A DNA stretch of 64,000 bases. It comes from Streptomyces sp. IMTB 2501. Its GTDB lineage: Bacteria; Actinomycetota; Actinomycetes; Streptomycetales; Streptomycetaceae. This document shows, in pieces, positions 46,231 to 54,355 of the stretch. Under the pieces are notes generated by a model. The model was not told the DNA's origin, did no database searches, and worked only from the letters and a program-made list of their open reading frames with translations. Position 1 is the stretch's first letter. Every line of letters begins with the position of its first letter. Location: NCBI RefSeq assembly GCF_001953885.1, contig NZ_MQUS01000006.1:270214-334213 (forward strand). The letters are read 5' to 3'. A program made the translations under genes and the position numbers.

Positions 46231-47840
46231 CGGAACCGGAATGCCTTCATCAGGCGGAGACTCGTGCTCATGAAGCGCGCGTACCCCTCGTCCGTCATGC
46301 CGAGCGAGGGAGCCATCGGCAGCAGCCGCTGCTGGGCCACCGTCTGGGCCTCCGTGTACTTGAGGATGCCCTCGGAGCCGTGGCGGCGGCCGAGGCCGGA
46401 GTCCTTCATGCCGCCCATCGGGGACTGGACGCTGCCGTAGGCGGGTGCGTAGCCCTCGTTGACGTTGACCGTTCCGGTGCGCAGGCGGGCGGCGACCTCG
46501 CGGCCGCGCCGGGCGTTCTTCGTCCAGACCGAGGAGTTGAGGCCGTACGGCGTGGCGTTGGCGCGCTCGATCGCCTCGTCCTCGGAGGAGAAGCGGTAGA
46601 CCGACACGACCGGGCCGAAGGTCTCCTCCTCGCACACGGTCATGGAGTCCTCGACGCCGTCGAGGACGGTCGGCTCGAAGAAGTAGGGGCCGATGTCGGG
46701 GCGGGCCTTGCCGCCCGCGATCACCTTCGCGCCCTTGGCCACGGCGTCCTCGACATGCCGTTCGACGGTCTTCAGCTGGCGCTCGCCGACCAGCGAGCCC
46801 ATGTCGGCGCCGTAGGCGAGGGAGTTGCCGAGCCGCATGGCCCGGGTGCGGGCGGCGAAGCGCTCCAGGAAGGCGTCGGCGATCGACTCGTGGACGTACA
46901 GCCGCTCGATGGAGATGCAGAGCTGTCCGGCCGAGGAGAAGCAGGCGCGTACGGCACCGGCGGCGGCCTTCTCGATGTCGGCGTCGTCCAGCACCAGCAT
47001 GGCGTTCTTGCCGCCGAGTTCGAGGGACACGCCGACCAGGCGGGCCGCCGCACCTTGCGCGACCTCGCGCCCTGTGCGGGTGGAGCCGGTGAAGGAGACG
47101 TAGTCGGCGTGCTTGACGACCTCGGGGCCGACGACCGGGCCCTCGCCGAGCACGACCTGGAAGACGCCCTCGGGCAGACCGGCCTCGATCAGCAGGTCGC
47201 GCGCCCAGAGTGCGGTGAGGCAGGTCTCGGTGTCCGGCTTCATCACGACCGCGTTGCCGGCGACGAAGGCGGGCAGCGCGTCGCCGACGGACAGCTCCAG
47301 GGGGTAGTTCCAGGGGGCGATCTGGCCCACCACGCCGCGCGGGTGGCGGAGTTCGGTGACCTTCGTGAGCGTGGGGACCGCGCCGGTGTGCCGCTTGGGC
47401 CGCAGATAGGCGGGGGCCTTGCGGCCGTAGTGGCGGGCCGCGACCGCGACGGCCTGCACCTCCTCGTGCGCGTGCAGACGGGCCTTGCCGGTCTCCAGCT
47501 GGATGAGGTCGAGCACCTCGGCCTGGCGTTCCAGGACCAGGTCGTGGAAGCGGAGCAGGACCGCGGCCCGCTGCCGTACCGGGGTCCTCTCCCACACGGC
47601 CTGTGCGGTGCGGGCGGCCTCGAAGGCCTGGAGTACGTCCTCGGGCGTGGACTCGGGCAGGTCCGCCAGCTTCTCGCCGGTGAACGGGGTGTGGTTGGCC
47701 GTACGGCCGGAACCGACGACACCCTTGGTGAGCTGGGCCACCAGTTCCGGGGTGACCACGTCGGCGGCGGTGCGGGCGCCTTCGGGTGCGGGCGCGAGGG
47801 GGTTGGTGCCGGTACTGTCCGGGGCCTGCGTGTCCGTCAT
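46227..47840 (-). CDS. Aldehyde dehydrogenase, succinate-semialdehyde dehydrogenase type
   Basis: A 537-residue NAD(P)-dependent enzyme. It has IAPWNYPLELSVGDALPAFV, SFTGSTRTGREVA, the catalytic Glu in SLELGGKNAMLVLDDADIE and catalytic Cys in SSAGQLCISIERLYVHE. The C-terminal ~35 residues (GMTDEGYARFMSTSLRLMKA) extend beyond the core. It oxidises succinate semialdehyde or a related aldehyde to the acid. First gene of a two-gene operon with the GMC oxidoreductase; a 20-bp palindrome lies 72 bp upstream. Confidence 0.92.
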   Translation of the reverse strand: MTDTQAPDSTGTNPLAPAPEGARTAADVVTPELVAQLTKGVVGSGRTANHTPFTGEKLADLPESTPEDVLQAFEAARTAQAVWERTPVRQRAAVLLRFHDLVLERQAEVLDLIQLETGKARLHAHEEVQAVAVAARHYGRKAPAYLRPKRHTGAVPTLTKVTELRHPRGVVGQIAPWNYPLELSVGDALPAFVAGNAVVMKPDTETCLTALWARDLLIEAGLPEGVFQVVLGEGPVVGPEVVKHADYVSFTGSTRTGREVAQGAAARLVGVSLELGGKNAMLVLDDADIEKAAAGAVRACFSSAGQLCISIERLYVHESIADAFLERFAARTRAMRLGNSLAYGADMGSLVGERQLKTVERHVEDAVAKGAKVIAGGKARPDIGPYFFEPTVLDGVEDSMTVCEEETFGPVVSVYRFSSEDEAIERANATPYGLNSSVWTKNARRGREVAARLRTGTVNVNEGYAPAYGSVQSPMGGMKDSGLGRRHGSEGILKYTEAQTVAQQRLLPMAPSLGMTDEGYARFMSTSLRLMKAFRFR

Positions 47841-47912
47841 GACGCGCAGGGTATGCCGGAGCGGAGGCTTTGTGTACCCGTCGGTAACGGGGATTCACCG
47901 AGTGCTCACACA

Positions 47913-47932
47913 CTGCCAGTGATCACTGGCAG
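47913..47932. promoter_or_regulatory. 20-bp perfect palindrome, probable operator
   Basis: CTGCCAGTGATCACTGGCAG reads the same on both strands. It sits upstream of the aldehyde dehydrogenase/GMC operon, where TetR- or GntR-type repressors usually bind. No regulator gene of those types is adjacent. Confidence 0.7.
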
Positions 47933-47976
47933 AGAATGTGCTGATCAGGGCGTAGAGGCGGTGGCGAGCGGGACGA

Positions 47977-48891
47977 TCATCCGAGTCCGGCTTTTTTCGC
48001 CAGGAGCAGGCCGAGCGCGGTGCGCGGGGTGCGGCGGCGGGGGTCGGGGGCCGGGGACGGAGAGGGGTCGGACGGGGATCCGGAGGCGGGTGCGGGTGCG
48101 GGCGTGGACACGGGTGCGGGTGTCGCTTCGGATCCCTCGTCCGGTACGGGCGTCAGCCCCAGGTACGTCCGCAGCTCCGCCGTGACCTGCTCCGCATCGG
48201 GGCGCGCCTCGGGCTCGGCGGCATGCAGGCGGTCCAGGAGGGGGCTCAGCGGGCCGGGGTCCGTGCCCCCCAGGGCGGCGCGGAGCAGGGCGCCCAGGGA
48301 CCAGAGGTCGGAGGCGGGGCCGGCGCCGGGGACCGTGCGCTCGGGGGCGACGAAACCGGCGGGCGCGTCCCCCGGGTGTCCGTCACCGGTCCCGAAGTCG
48401 GTGACGACCACCCGCCCGGTGCCGGACTCCAGCAGGACGTTGGCCGGTTTCACGTCCCGGTGCACGATGCCGACGGCGTGGGCGGCGCGCAGCGCACCGA
48501 GGACGGCGAGCCCGATCCGGGCGGCCTCGGCGGGCGCGAGGGGGCCGCGGCGCAGGGCCTCCTGCAGCGACTCGCCCTCCACCAACTCCATGACGATCCA
48601 GGGGACTTGACCCTCGGTGACGACGTCGCGCACCGCGACGGCGGAGGGATGGCGCACCCGGGCCGCGGCGCGGGCCTCCCGGTAGAGCCGGTGGGCGATC
48701 CGGCCGCTGTCCTCGTCGTCGACCGGATCACCGGGCAGCAGCGGCTCCTTGACGGCGACCTCGCGGCCCGGCGCCTGTTCGTCCCGGGCCCGCCAGACGG
48801 TCCCGGTGGGTCCGGACCCGAGGCGCCCGGCGAGCCGGTAGCGGCCGCCGATCAGACGTGCGTCGGGCGGGTGTTCGCCGTCTCCACTCAT
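47977..48891 (-). CDS. Ser/Thr protein kinase without membrane segment
   Basis: A 304-residue kinase. Gly loop GRLGSGPTGTVW, Lys in REVAVKEPLL, catalytic HRDVKPANV and DFGTGDG are intact, so it should be active. The activation loop is short (GDAPAGFVAPE). After the kinase domain a Pro/Ser-rich tail ends with RTALGLLLAKKAGLG. It lacks the transmembrane helix and sensor domain of its five neighbours. A run of six A at the 3' end (near 47996-48001) may mark a lost extension. ATG 48891 is chosen over a start at 48918. Last gene of the kinase cluster, 45 bp after the next kinase. Confidence 0.85.
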   Translation of the reverse strand: MSGDGEHPPDARLIGGRYRLAGRLGSGPTGTVWRARDEQAPGREVAVKEPLLPGDPVDDEDSGRIAHRLYREARAAARVRHPSAVAVRDVVTEGQVPWIVMELVEGESLQEALRRGPLAPAEAARIGLAVLGALRAAHAVGIVHRDVKPANVLLESGTGRVVVTDFGTGDGHPGDAPAGFVAPERTVPGAGPASDLWSLGALLRAALGGTDPGPLSPLLDRLHAAEPEARPDAEQVTAELRTYLGLTPVPDEGSEATPAPVSTPAPAPASGSPSDPSPSPAPDPRRRTPRTALGLLLAKKAGLG

Positions 48892-48936
48892 GTCACATGA
48901 GTACCGTGCGCACCACACCCTTGTCGAAGCGGGGGG

Positions 48937-50547
48937 TCAGAGCTTGTCGATGTCCAGGTTCGCGATCGCCGCCCTGGCCACCTCCCGGCCACGGGCCGTG
49001 AAGTCGCCCTTGCCCGGGTAGCCGACGGTGAGCCTGTACATGTCTCCGCCGGCGGTCCGGTAATAGAAGATCTGGAGTTCGCGCGGGCGGGGGTTCTGGC
49101 TGTCGTTGGTCGTGTACACGGCGGTGTTCTTCGCGGCCTCCCTGCCGTGGTACGTCGCGGTGTCGTCCGGTTGTGTCCGCGCACCCGCGGGCATGGCGAG
49201 GGTGTACTCGCCTTGGCTGCGGAACTTCTCGTCGTCGGCGTACATCTGGGACCGCGCGCTGTTCTTGATCTCGTTCAGGGAGTCCTGCGACTTCCTGGCC
49301 AGCTCCAGCGTGATCCAGACGCCGCCGCTCCAGTCCTCGTACGTCACCCAGTTCTTGTCGGTGGCGTCCTTGGCGGGCCGGACGGCACGGTAGTCCGCGG
49401 GCACGGCGACACCGGCGCCCAGCTGCGCCTCCGGCTTCCTCGCCCAGCCGTCGGGCAGCGGGCCCGCGAAGGGATCGGCGAGCACCAGGTACGCCGCCAC
49501 CGCCGCCGCGACCAGTGCCGCGCCCACGGCGAGCCACCCGGCGCGGCCGAACCGCCGGGTGCGGGTGGCGTCGGGGGCGGTGAACTCGGCGCGCTGGGTG
49601 GGGACCGGAGACTCCGGAGGCTTGGCCGCCTCCTCCAGCAGGGCGCGGACCCGGTCCGCCGGGAGCCGGTGCGCGGGGTCCTTGCGGAGCAGCCCCTCGA
49701 TGACCTCGGCAAGGGGGCCGGAGGCGGCCGCGGGCGCGGCCGGGGTGGAGTTGAGCACGGACTGGAGGGTGGCCGGGGTGTTGCTGCGGCGGAACGGCGA
49801 GACGCCCTCCGTGGCCGTGTAGAGCAGCACCCCCAGGGACCACAGGTCGCTCGCCGGGCCGGGCCGCTGTCCCAGCACCCGTTCCGGGGCGATGTACTCG
49901 GGCGAGCCGACGAAACCCCCGGTGTCGGTGAGCCGGGTGTCGCCCTCGATCTGGGCGATCCCGAAGTCCGTGAGGACCACGCGGTCGTACCGGCCGAGCA
50001 GGACGTTGTCGGGCTTGACGTCCCGGTGCAGGACACCGGCCGCGTGCGCCGCGTCGAGCGCGCCGAGCACCTGAAGGCCGATCCGGGCCGCCTCGCGCGC
50101 GCCGAGGGTGCCCTCGTGCAGGACGTCGCCAAGAGTATGGCCGCGCACCAGCTCCATCACGATCCAGGGCCGATCGTCGACCACCGCGACGTCGTGGACG
50201 TTCACCACCGCCGGATGGTCCAGGCTGGCCGCCGCGCGGGCCTCGCGGCGCATGCGCTCGAAGGCGTTGGCGCGTTCCTGTTCGGGAAGCTCGTCCGGTA
50301 CGCGGGGTTCCTTGACGGCGACCTCCCGGTCCACCATCTCGTCCTGGGCCCGCCACACGGTTCCCATCCCGCCGTGGCCCAGCTTGCCGAGCAGCCGGTA
50401 CCGTCCGGCGATGACCCGCCCGTCGCCCGTCTCCTGTCGCCGGGGCGGTAGGGCGCGCGGCGGTGCTTCCGGCTGCTGCTTCGGCGGTTGCAGAAGGTAA
50501 CTCGTCGTCTCGTCGGCCCCCTGGCCGACTCCCCCGTCACTGCTCAT
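48937..50547 (-). CDS. Ser/Thr protein kinase, membrane-anchored
   Basis: A 536-residue PknB-like kinase. Gly loop GKLGHGGMGTVW, Lys in REVAVKEPRV, HRDVKPDNVLL, DFGIAQIEGD and GSPEYIAPER are complete. One transmembrane helix (WLAVGAALVAAAVAAYLVLA) at about 345-365 leads to an extracytoplasmic domain of ~170 residues (GAGVAVPADYRAVRP to the end). It would phosphorylate cytoplasmic targets in response to an external signal. Part of the six-gene cluster on one strand. Confidence 0.93.
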   Translation of the reverse strand: MSSDGGVGQGADETTSYLLQPPKQQPEAPPRALPPRRQETGDGRVIAGRYRLLGKLGHGGMGTVWRAQDEMVDREVAVKEPRVPDELPEQERANAFERMRREARAAASLDHPAVVNVHDVAVVDDRPWIVMELVRGHTLGDVLHEGTLGAREAARIGLQVLGALDAAHAAGVLHRDVKPDNVLLGRYDRVVLTDFGIAQIEGDTRLTDTGGFVGSPEYIAPERVLGQRPGPASDLWSLGVLLYTATEGVSPFRRSNTPATLQSVLNSTPAAPAAASGPLAEVIEGLLRKDPAHRLPADRVRALLEEAAKPPESPVPTQRAEFTAPDATRTRRFGRAGWLAVGAALVAAAVAAYLVLADPFAGPLPDGWARKPEAQLGAGVAVPADYRAVRPAKDATDKNWVTYEDWSGGVWITLELARKSQDSLNEIKNSARSQMYADDEKFRSQGEYTLAMPAGARTQPDDTATYHGREAAKNTAVYTTNDSQNPRPRELQIFYYRTAGGDMYRLTVGYPGKGDFTARGREVARAAIANLDIDKL

Positions 50548-50625
50548 GCGTCATCCATACCGCGCCCTGCGCGCACCCGGCCACCGGGATGGCCAACCGG
50601 TCACTGACCCGTGACCGAGCGGCCG

Positions 50626-52392
50626 TCAGACCTCCGCCCGGAAGGTGTCGAGCGCCACGTCGAAGTACTCCCGCGCCTCCCGCACTTTGCCGACCGGCGC
50701 CGACACCCACACGTCGTACATCCGCCCGGCCTCCTCCCAGCACAGGTCGTAGGTGTGGCGCGGGCCCTCCGCCGCGCTGAAGCCGTCCCAGGTGAACTCC
50801 CAGAGCGCGGCCGGGTGTCCGTCGTGCTTGGCGGGGGTGACCCGGCCGTCGTGGTAACCGGGGTTGGCGGCGGACCCCGTGGCGGCCGAGCGTTCCATCA
50901 CGCCCTGCGGGCCCCCCGGTTGGGGATCGGCGACCTTGACGCCGAGGCGGAAGGTGCCCCCCGGCGAGAGGTAGAAGACGCGCTCGCCCTGCGGGCTGCG
51001 GGTGAAGTCCTGCGGTACGGCGAGCGAGAAGCCGGCCGGGTCCCGGGCCGTACGGTAACCGGAGGGCGCGGTACGCGAGTCGGCCGAGGCCGTCGGACGG
51101 CTCGCGGTGGTCGTGGGGCCGGCCGTGGTGGGTGCCGGAGGCGAGGCGGACGGCGCGGTCGGGCTCGTGCCGGTTCCGGTCGCCGGGGAGGTCGCCGTAC
51201 CGCCGGGGCTGCCGCCGCCCCCGTTCCCGCTCCCGTTCAGCAGCAGCGCCGCCGCCGAGACTCCGGCCCCCGCCAGCGCGGCGACGAGCAGCGCCGCGAG
51301 CAGCACACCGCGCGTGGAGGTGCGGGCCGGGGCCTCCGTCCCCGCTCCGGACACGGTGGCCGACTGCGGTCCGCCGTGCGGAACGTCCCGCTGGGCCGGC
51401 GTGTAGGCGGCGTTCGGCGTACGGCTCCCCACCGCGTCGGCCGGCGTCGTACGGCTCCCCGCCATCCCGGACACCCCGGGCCTCGGCACACGGCCCCCGC
51501 CGATCCGGTGGCCGCGTCCGGGAGCCGGCGTGCCGGGCGTGCCCGGGGCCTCCGGGGTCCGGCCCGTCTCCAGGAACGTACGCAGCATCTGCTCGGCCTC
51601 CGCCGCGCCGAGCCGCCGGTCCGGATCGCGTTCCAGCAGCCCTCGTACGACCGGAAGCAGCGGGTCGGCCTCGGCGGGCGGCCGGATCTCCGCGGCGACG
51701 ACCGCGTGCAGGATGCCGCCGAGCGAGTCCCGCCGGAACGGCGACTCACCGCTGAGCACCGTGCACAGCAGCGCGCCGACCGACCACAGGTCGGACTCCG
51801 GCCCGGTGCGCAGCCCCGACATCCGCTCCGGCGCGGTGTATTCGGGCGAACCGACGAAGGAACCGGTCTCGGTGAGCGTGGTGGCGCCCGCGACCTGCGC
51901 GATACCGAAGTCGGTCAGCACGACCCGGCCGGTGCCGGACTCGATCAGGACGTTCGCGGGCTTGATGTCCCGGTGCAGCACACCGGCCGCGTGCGCGGTG
52001 TCCACCGCGCCGAGCAGGGCGGCACCGATCCGCGCGGCCTCGGCGGCGTCGACCGGGCCCTGCCGGGAGATCCGGTCGGCGAGCGAGCCGCCCTCGACCA
52101 ACTCCATGACCAGATAGGGGCGTCCGTCCTGCTCCACCACGTCGTGCACGACGATGATGTGCGGATGCCGCAGCCGGCCGACCGCCCGTGCCTCACGGAA
52201 GGTGCGGTCCCGGCGGCGCCGCGCGTCGTCCTCGGAGAGCGAGTCGTCCGGCAGGAGTTCCTTGACCGCGACCCGGCGCCCCAGCAGTTGGTCGGTGGCC
52301 CGCCACACCACGCCCATGCCGCCACGCCCGATGCGTGCCTCCAGGCGGTAACGGCCCGCGATCACCCGGAAGTCGGCGCTCTCGGTCCCCAT
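50626..52392 (-). CDS. Ser/Thr protein kinase, membrane-anchored
   Basis: A 588-residue kinase. Gly loop ARIGRGGMGVVW, Lys in RRVAVKELLP, HRDIKPANVLI, DFGIAQVAGA and GSPEYTAPER are complete. A transmembrane helix (LLAALLVAALAGAGVSAAALLL) follows an Ala/Pro-rich linker. The extracytoplasmic part has a Thr/Ser/Pro stalk and a domain beginning DPAGFSLAVPQDF with WEFTWDGFS and a Cys. ATG 52392 is chosen (GGGG 5 nt upstream); 52404 and 52401 are possible. Confidence 0.93.
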   Translation of the reverse strand: MGTESADFRVIAGRYRLEARIGRGGMGVVWRATDQLLGRRVAVKELLPDDSLSEDDARRRRDRTFREARAVGRLRHPHIIVVHDVVEQDGRPYLVMELVEGGSLADRISRQGPVDAAEAARIGAALLGAVDTAHAAGVLHRDIKPANVLIESGTGRVVLTDFGIAQVAGATTLTETGSFVGSPEYTAPERMSGLRTGPESDLWSVGALLCTVLSGESPFRRDSLGGILHAVVAAEIRPPAEADPLLPVVRGLLERDPDRRLGAAEAEQMLRTFLETGRTPEAPGTPGTPAPGRGHRIGGGRVPRPGVSGMAGSRTTPADAVGSRTPNAAYTPAQRDVPHGGPQSATVSGAGTEAPARTSTRGVLLAALLVAALAGAGVSAAALLLNGSGNGGGGSPGGTATSPATGTGTSPTAPSASPPAPTTAGPTTTASRPTASADSRTAPSGYRTARDPAGFSLAVPQDFTRSPQGERVFYLSPGGTFRLGVKVADPQPGGPQGVMERSAATGSAANPGYHDGRVTPAKHDGHPAALWEFTWDGFSAAEGPRHTYDLCWEEAGRMYDVWVSAPVGKVREAREYFDVALDTFRAEV

Positions 52393-52519
52393 GCGCCCCA
52401 TCATGCCGCACCGGACCCATCCGCTCCGGGGCGCCGATCGGCCAAGCCGGGCCGTTCAACCAGCGTTTTTCGGCCGTATCAGCCGCCGGCAGCCGTCTCA
52501 GGCGCCATCGGCCGTCGCG

Positions 52520-54214
52520 TCAGCCGTCGTTCGGCTGCTGCCAGCTCTGCAGTACCCACTTGAACTGCTTGCTGGTCTTCGCCCAGTCCTCGGCCGGCGT
52601 CGACATGTAGATGGCGTACTCGATGCCCGCGCGCGAGAAGTACGTCTCCTCGATCGCGTGCCGCGGACCGGCGACATGCGGCGGGTCCTTCTTCAGCGCG
52701 GTCCAGGTGTACTCCCACAGCGAGCCGTTGCGGTCGCGGTAGATGTTCGCCTTCATGGCCACTCGCTTGTAGTCGACCAGCCGCTGCAGCTGCTGTTCCA
52801 GGTCCTTCTGGTGCTCGTAGGCGTTGGCGAAGTCCGGCGAGCTGTCGACGGCGATTCGGACGAAGTGCAGGCCGCCGTCCGGGCTGTAGTCGATCTGCTT
52901 GAGGTTTCCCTGGTTCTGATAGACCTTCCGCTTCCAGCCCTGGGGCAGGGAGAGGCTGAAACCGAGGGGGTCGTGGTACGTCTCCCAGTTGTCGGGGACC
53001 GTGCCCTCGGGGCCCGGCACGGTGCTGCCGCTCGCGGACGGTGACGTCGCCGGGCCCGCGCCGCCCCCGCTCGACCCGGTGTTCTGCTCCAGGCCGCCCC
53101 ACTCCTGGAAGGCCACCGCCGCGCCCCCGCCGAGTACGGCCGCGACGGCGACGACGAGGGCGAGGGTGCGCAGCCGGCGCCGGGGCTTCGGTCTGGGCCG
53201 TACCGGCGCCGGGCCGGGAGGCGCGGGGGCGACGGCCGTCTGCCCGGTCGCGGAACGGCCCGGTCCCGCCAGCGCTCCGGGGACAGTGGCACCCGTCGTA
53301 TAGCTGTAGGGGCCGTAGCCCGAGGTGCTCGTCCCGCCGGTGTGCACGCCCGAGCCCTGGGTCGGCACGAACGCCTGGGCCGTGGACGGGCGCCGGCCCT
53401 CCGCGGCCTCGGCGAGCATCTGCTCGGCCTCCTCCATGCTCGGCCGCCGGTCCGGCTCCTTGCGCAGCAGGGCGGATATGACGGGGCCGAGCGCACCGGC
53501 CTGGCGCAGCTCGTCGGCCTCCTCCTCGACGACCGCCTGCATGGTGCTCAGCGGTGAGGTGCGGCGGAACGGGGAACGGCCCTCGACCGCCGTGTACAGC
53601 GTGGCGCCGAGCGCCCACAGGTCCGAGGCCGGGCCGGGGTCGTGGCCGCGCACTCGCTCGGGCGCGAGGTAGTCGACCGAACCGACGACCTCTCCGGTGC
53701 GGGTGATGGTGGAGTCGCCCTCGATCTGGGCGATGCCGAAGTCGGTGAGCAGCACCCGGCCGTCACGGCCGAGCAGCACATTGCCGGGCTTGACGTCCCG
53801 GTGCAGGACACCGGCGGAGTGCGCGGCGCGCAGCGCCCGCAGTACCCACAGTCCTATGCGGGCGGCCTCCCTCGGCTCCACCCGCCCCTGCTCCTTGACC
53901 GCGTCGGCCAGCGAGTTGCCCTCGACCAGCTCCATCACGATCCACGGGCGGCCGTCGTGCTCAAGGACGTCGTGCACGGTGACGACCGCGGAGTGGCTGA
54001 TGCGCGCGGCGGCCCGGGCCTCGGCCCGGGTGCGGGCCAGCAGAACGGCCCGGTCGCTGTCGGATACGTACAGCGCGGCGGTCAACTCCTTGACGGCGAC
54101 CGTCCGGTGCAGCACCTCATCGTGGGCACGCCACACCCGGCCCATGCCGCCGCTGCCGATGGAATCGGCAAGCCGGTAGCGGCCCGCTACGAGCAGGCCC
54201 TGCATCTGATTCAC
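52520..54214 (-). CDS. Ser/Thr protein kinase, membrane-anchored
   Basis: A 564-residue kinase. Gly loop DSIGSGGMGRVW, Lys in RTVAVKELTA, HRDVKPGNVLL, DFGIAQIEGD and GSVDYLAPER are complete. A Pro/Arg-rich linker precedes the transmembrane helix (TLALVVAVAAVLGGGAAVAF). The extracytoplasmic domain begins DPLGFSLSLPQGW and contains WEYTWTAL, matching the neighbouring kinases. GTG 54214 has GGGG 6 nt upstream; a longer start at 54340 is not supported. Confidence 0.93.
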   Translation of the reverse strand: MNQMQGLLVAGRYRLADSIGSGGMGRVWRAHDEVLHRTVAVKELTAALYVSDSDRAVLLARTRAEARAAARISHSAVVTVHDVLEHDGRPWIVMELVEGNSLADAVKEQGRVEPREAARIGLWVLRALRAAHSAGVLHRDVKPGNVLLGRDGRVLLTDFGIAQIEGDSTITRTGEVVGSVDYLAPERVRGHDPGPASDLWALGATLYTAVEGRSPFRRTSPLSTMQAVVEEEADELRQAGALGPVISALLRKEPDRRPSMEEAEQMLAEAAEGRRPSTAQAFVPTQGSGVHTGGTSTSGYGPYSYTTGATVPGALAGPGRSATGQTAVAPAPPGPAPVRPRPKPRRRLRTLALVVAVAAVLGGGAAVAFQEWGGLEQNTGSSGGGAGPATSPSASGSTVPGPEGTVPDNWETYHDPLGFSLSLPQGWKRKVYQNQGNLKQIDYSPDGGLHFVRIAVDSSPDFANAYEHQKDLEQQLQRLVDYKRVAMKANIYRDRNGSLWEYTWTALKKDPPHVAGPRHAIEETYFSRAGIEYAIYMSTPAEDWAKTSKQFKWVLQSWQQPNDG

Positions 54215-54355
54215 GTTGCCCCGCAATGCTCTTGACAGGGTCAGATTAAGGACCGGTCTGCCAACAGGGAACCAGCGGGGTACCAAGGTGACAGCACTGT
54301 GACGGTTGACGCCACCGGAAACCGGCCAGGACCGGCCCACCGGTATACAGGGCGC

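Noticed and set aside
44365..47913. A fused 1182-residue dehydrogenase-oxidoreductase
   Set aside because: The N-terminal part is a shadow frame of the aldehyde dehydrogenase; the oxidoreductase has its own GTG start with AGGAG at 46170.
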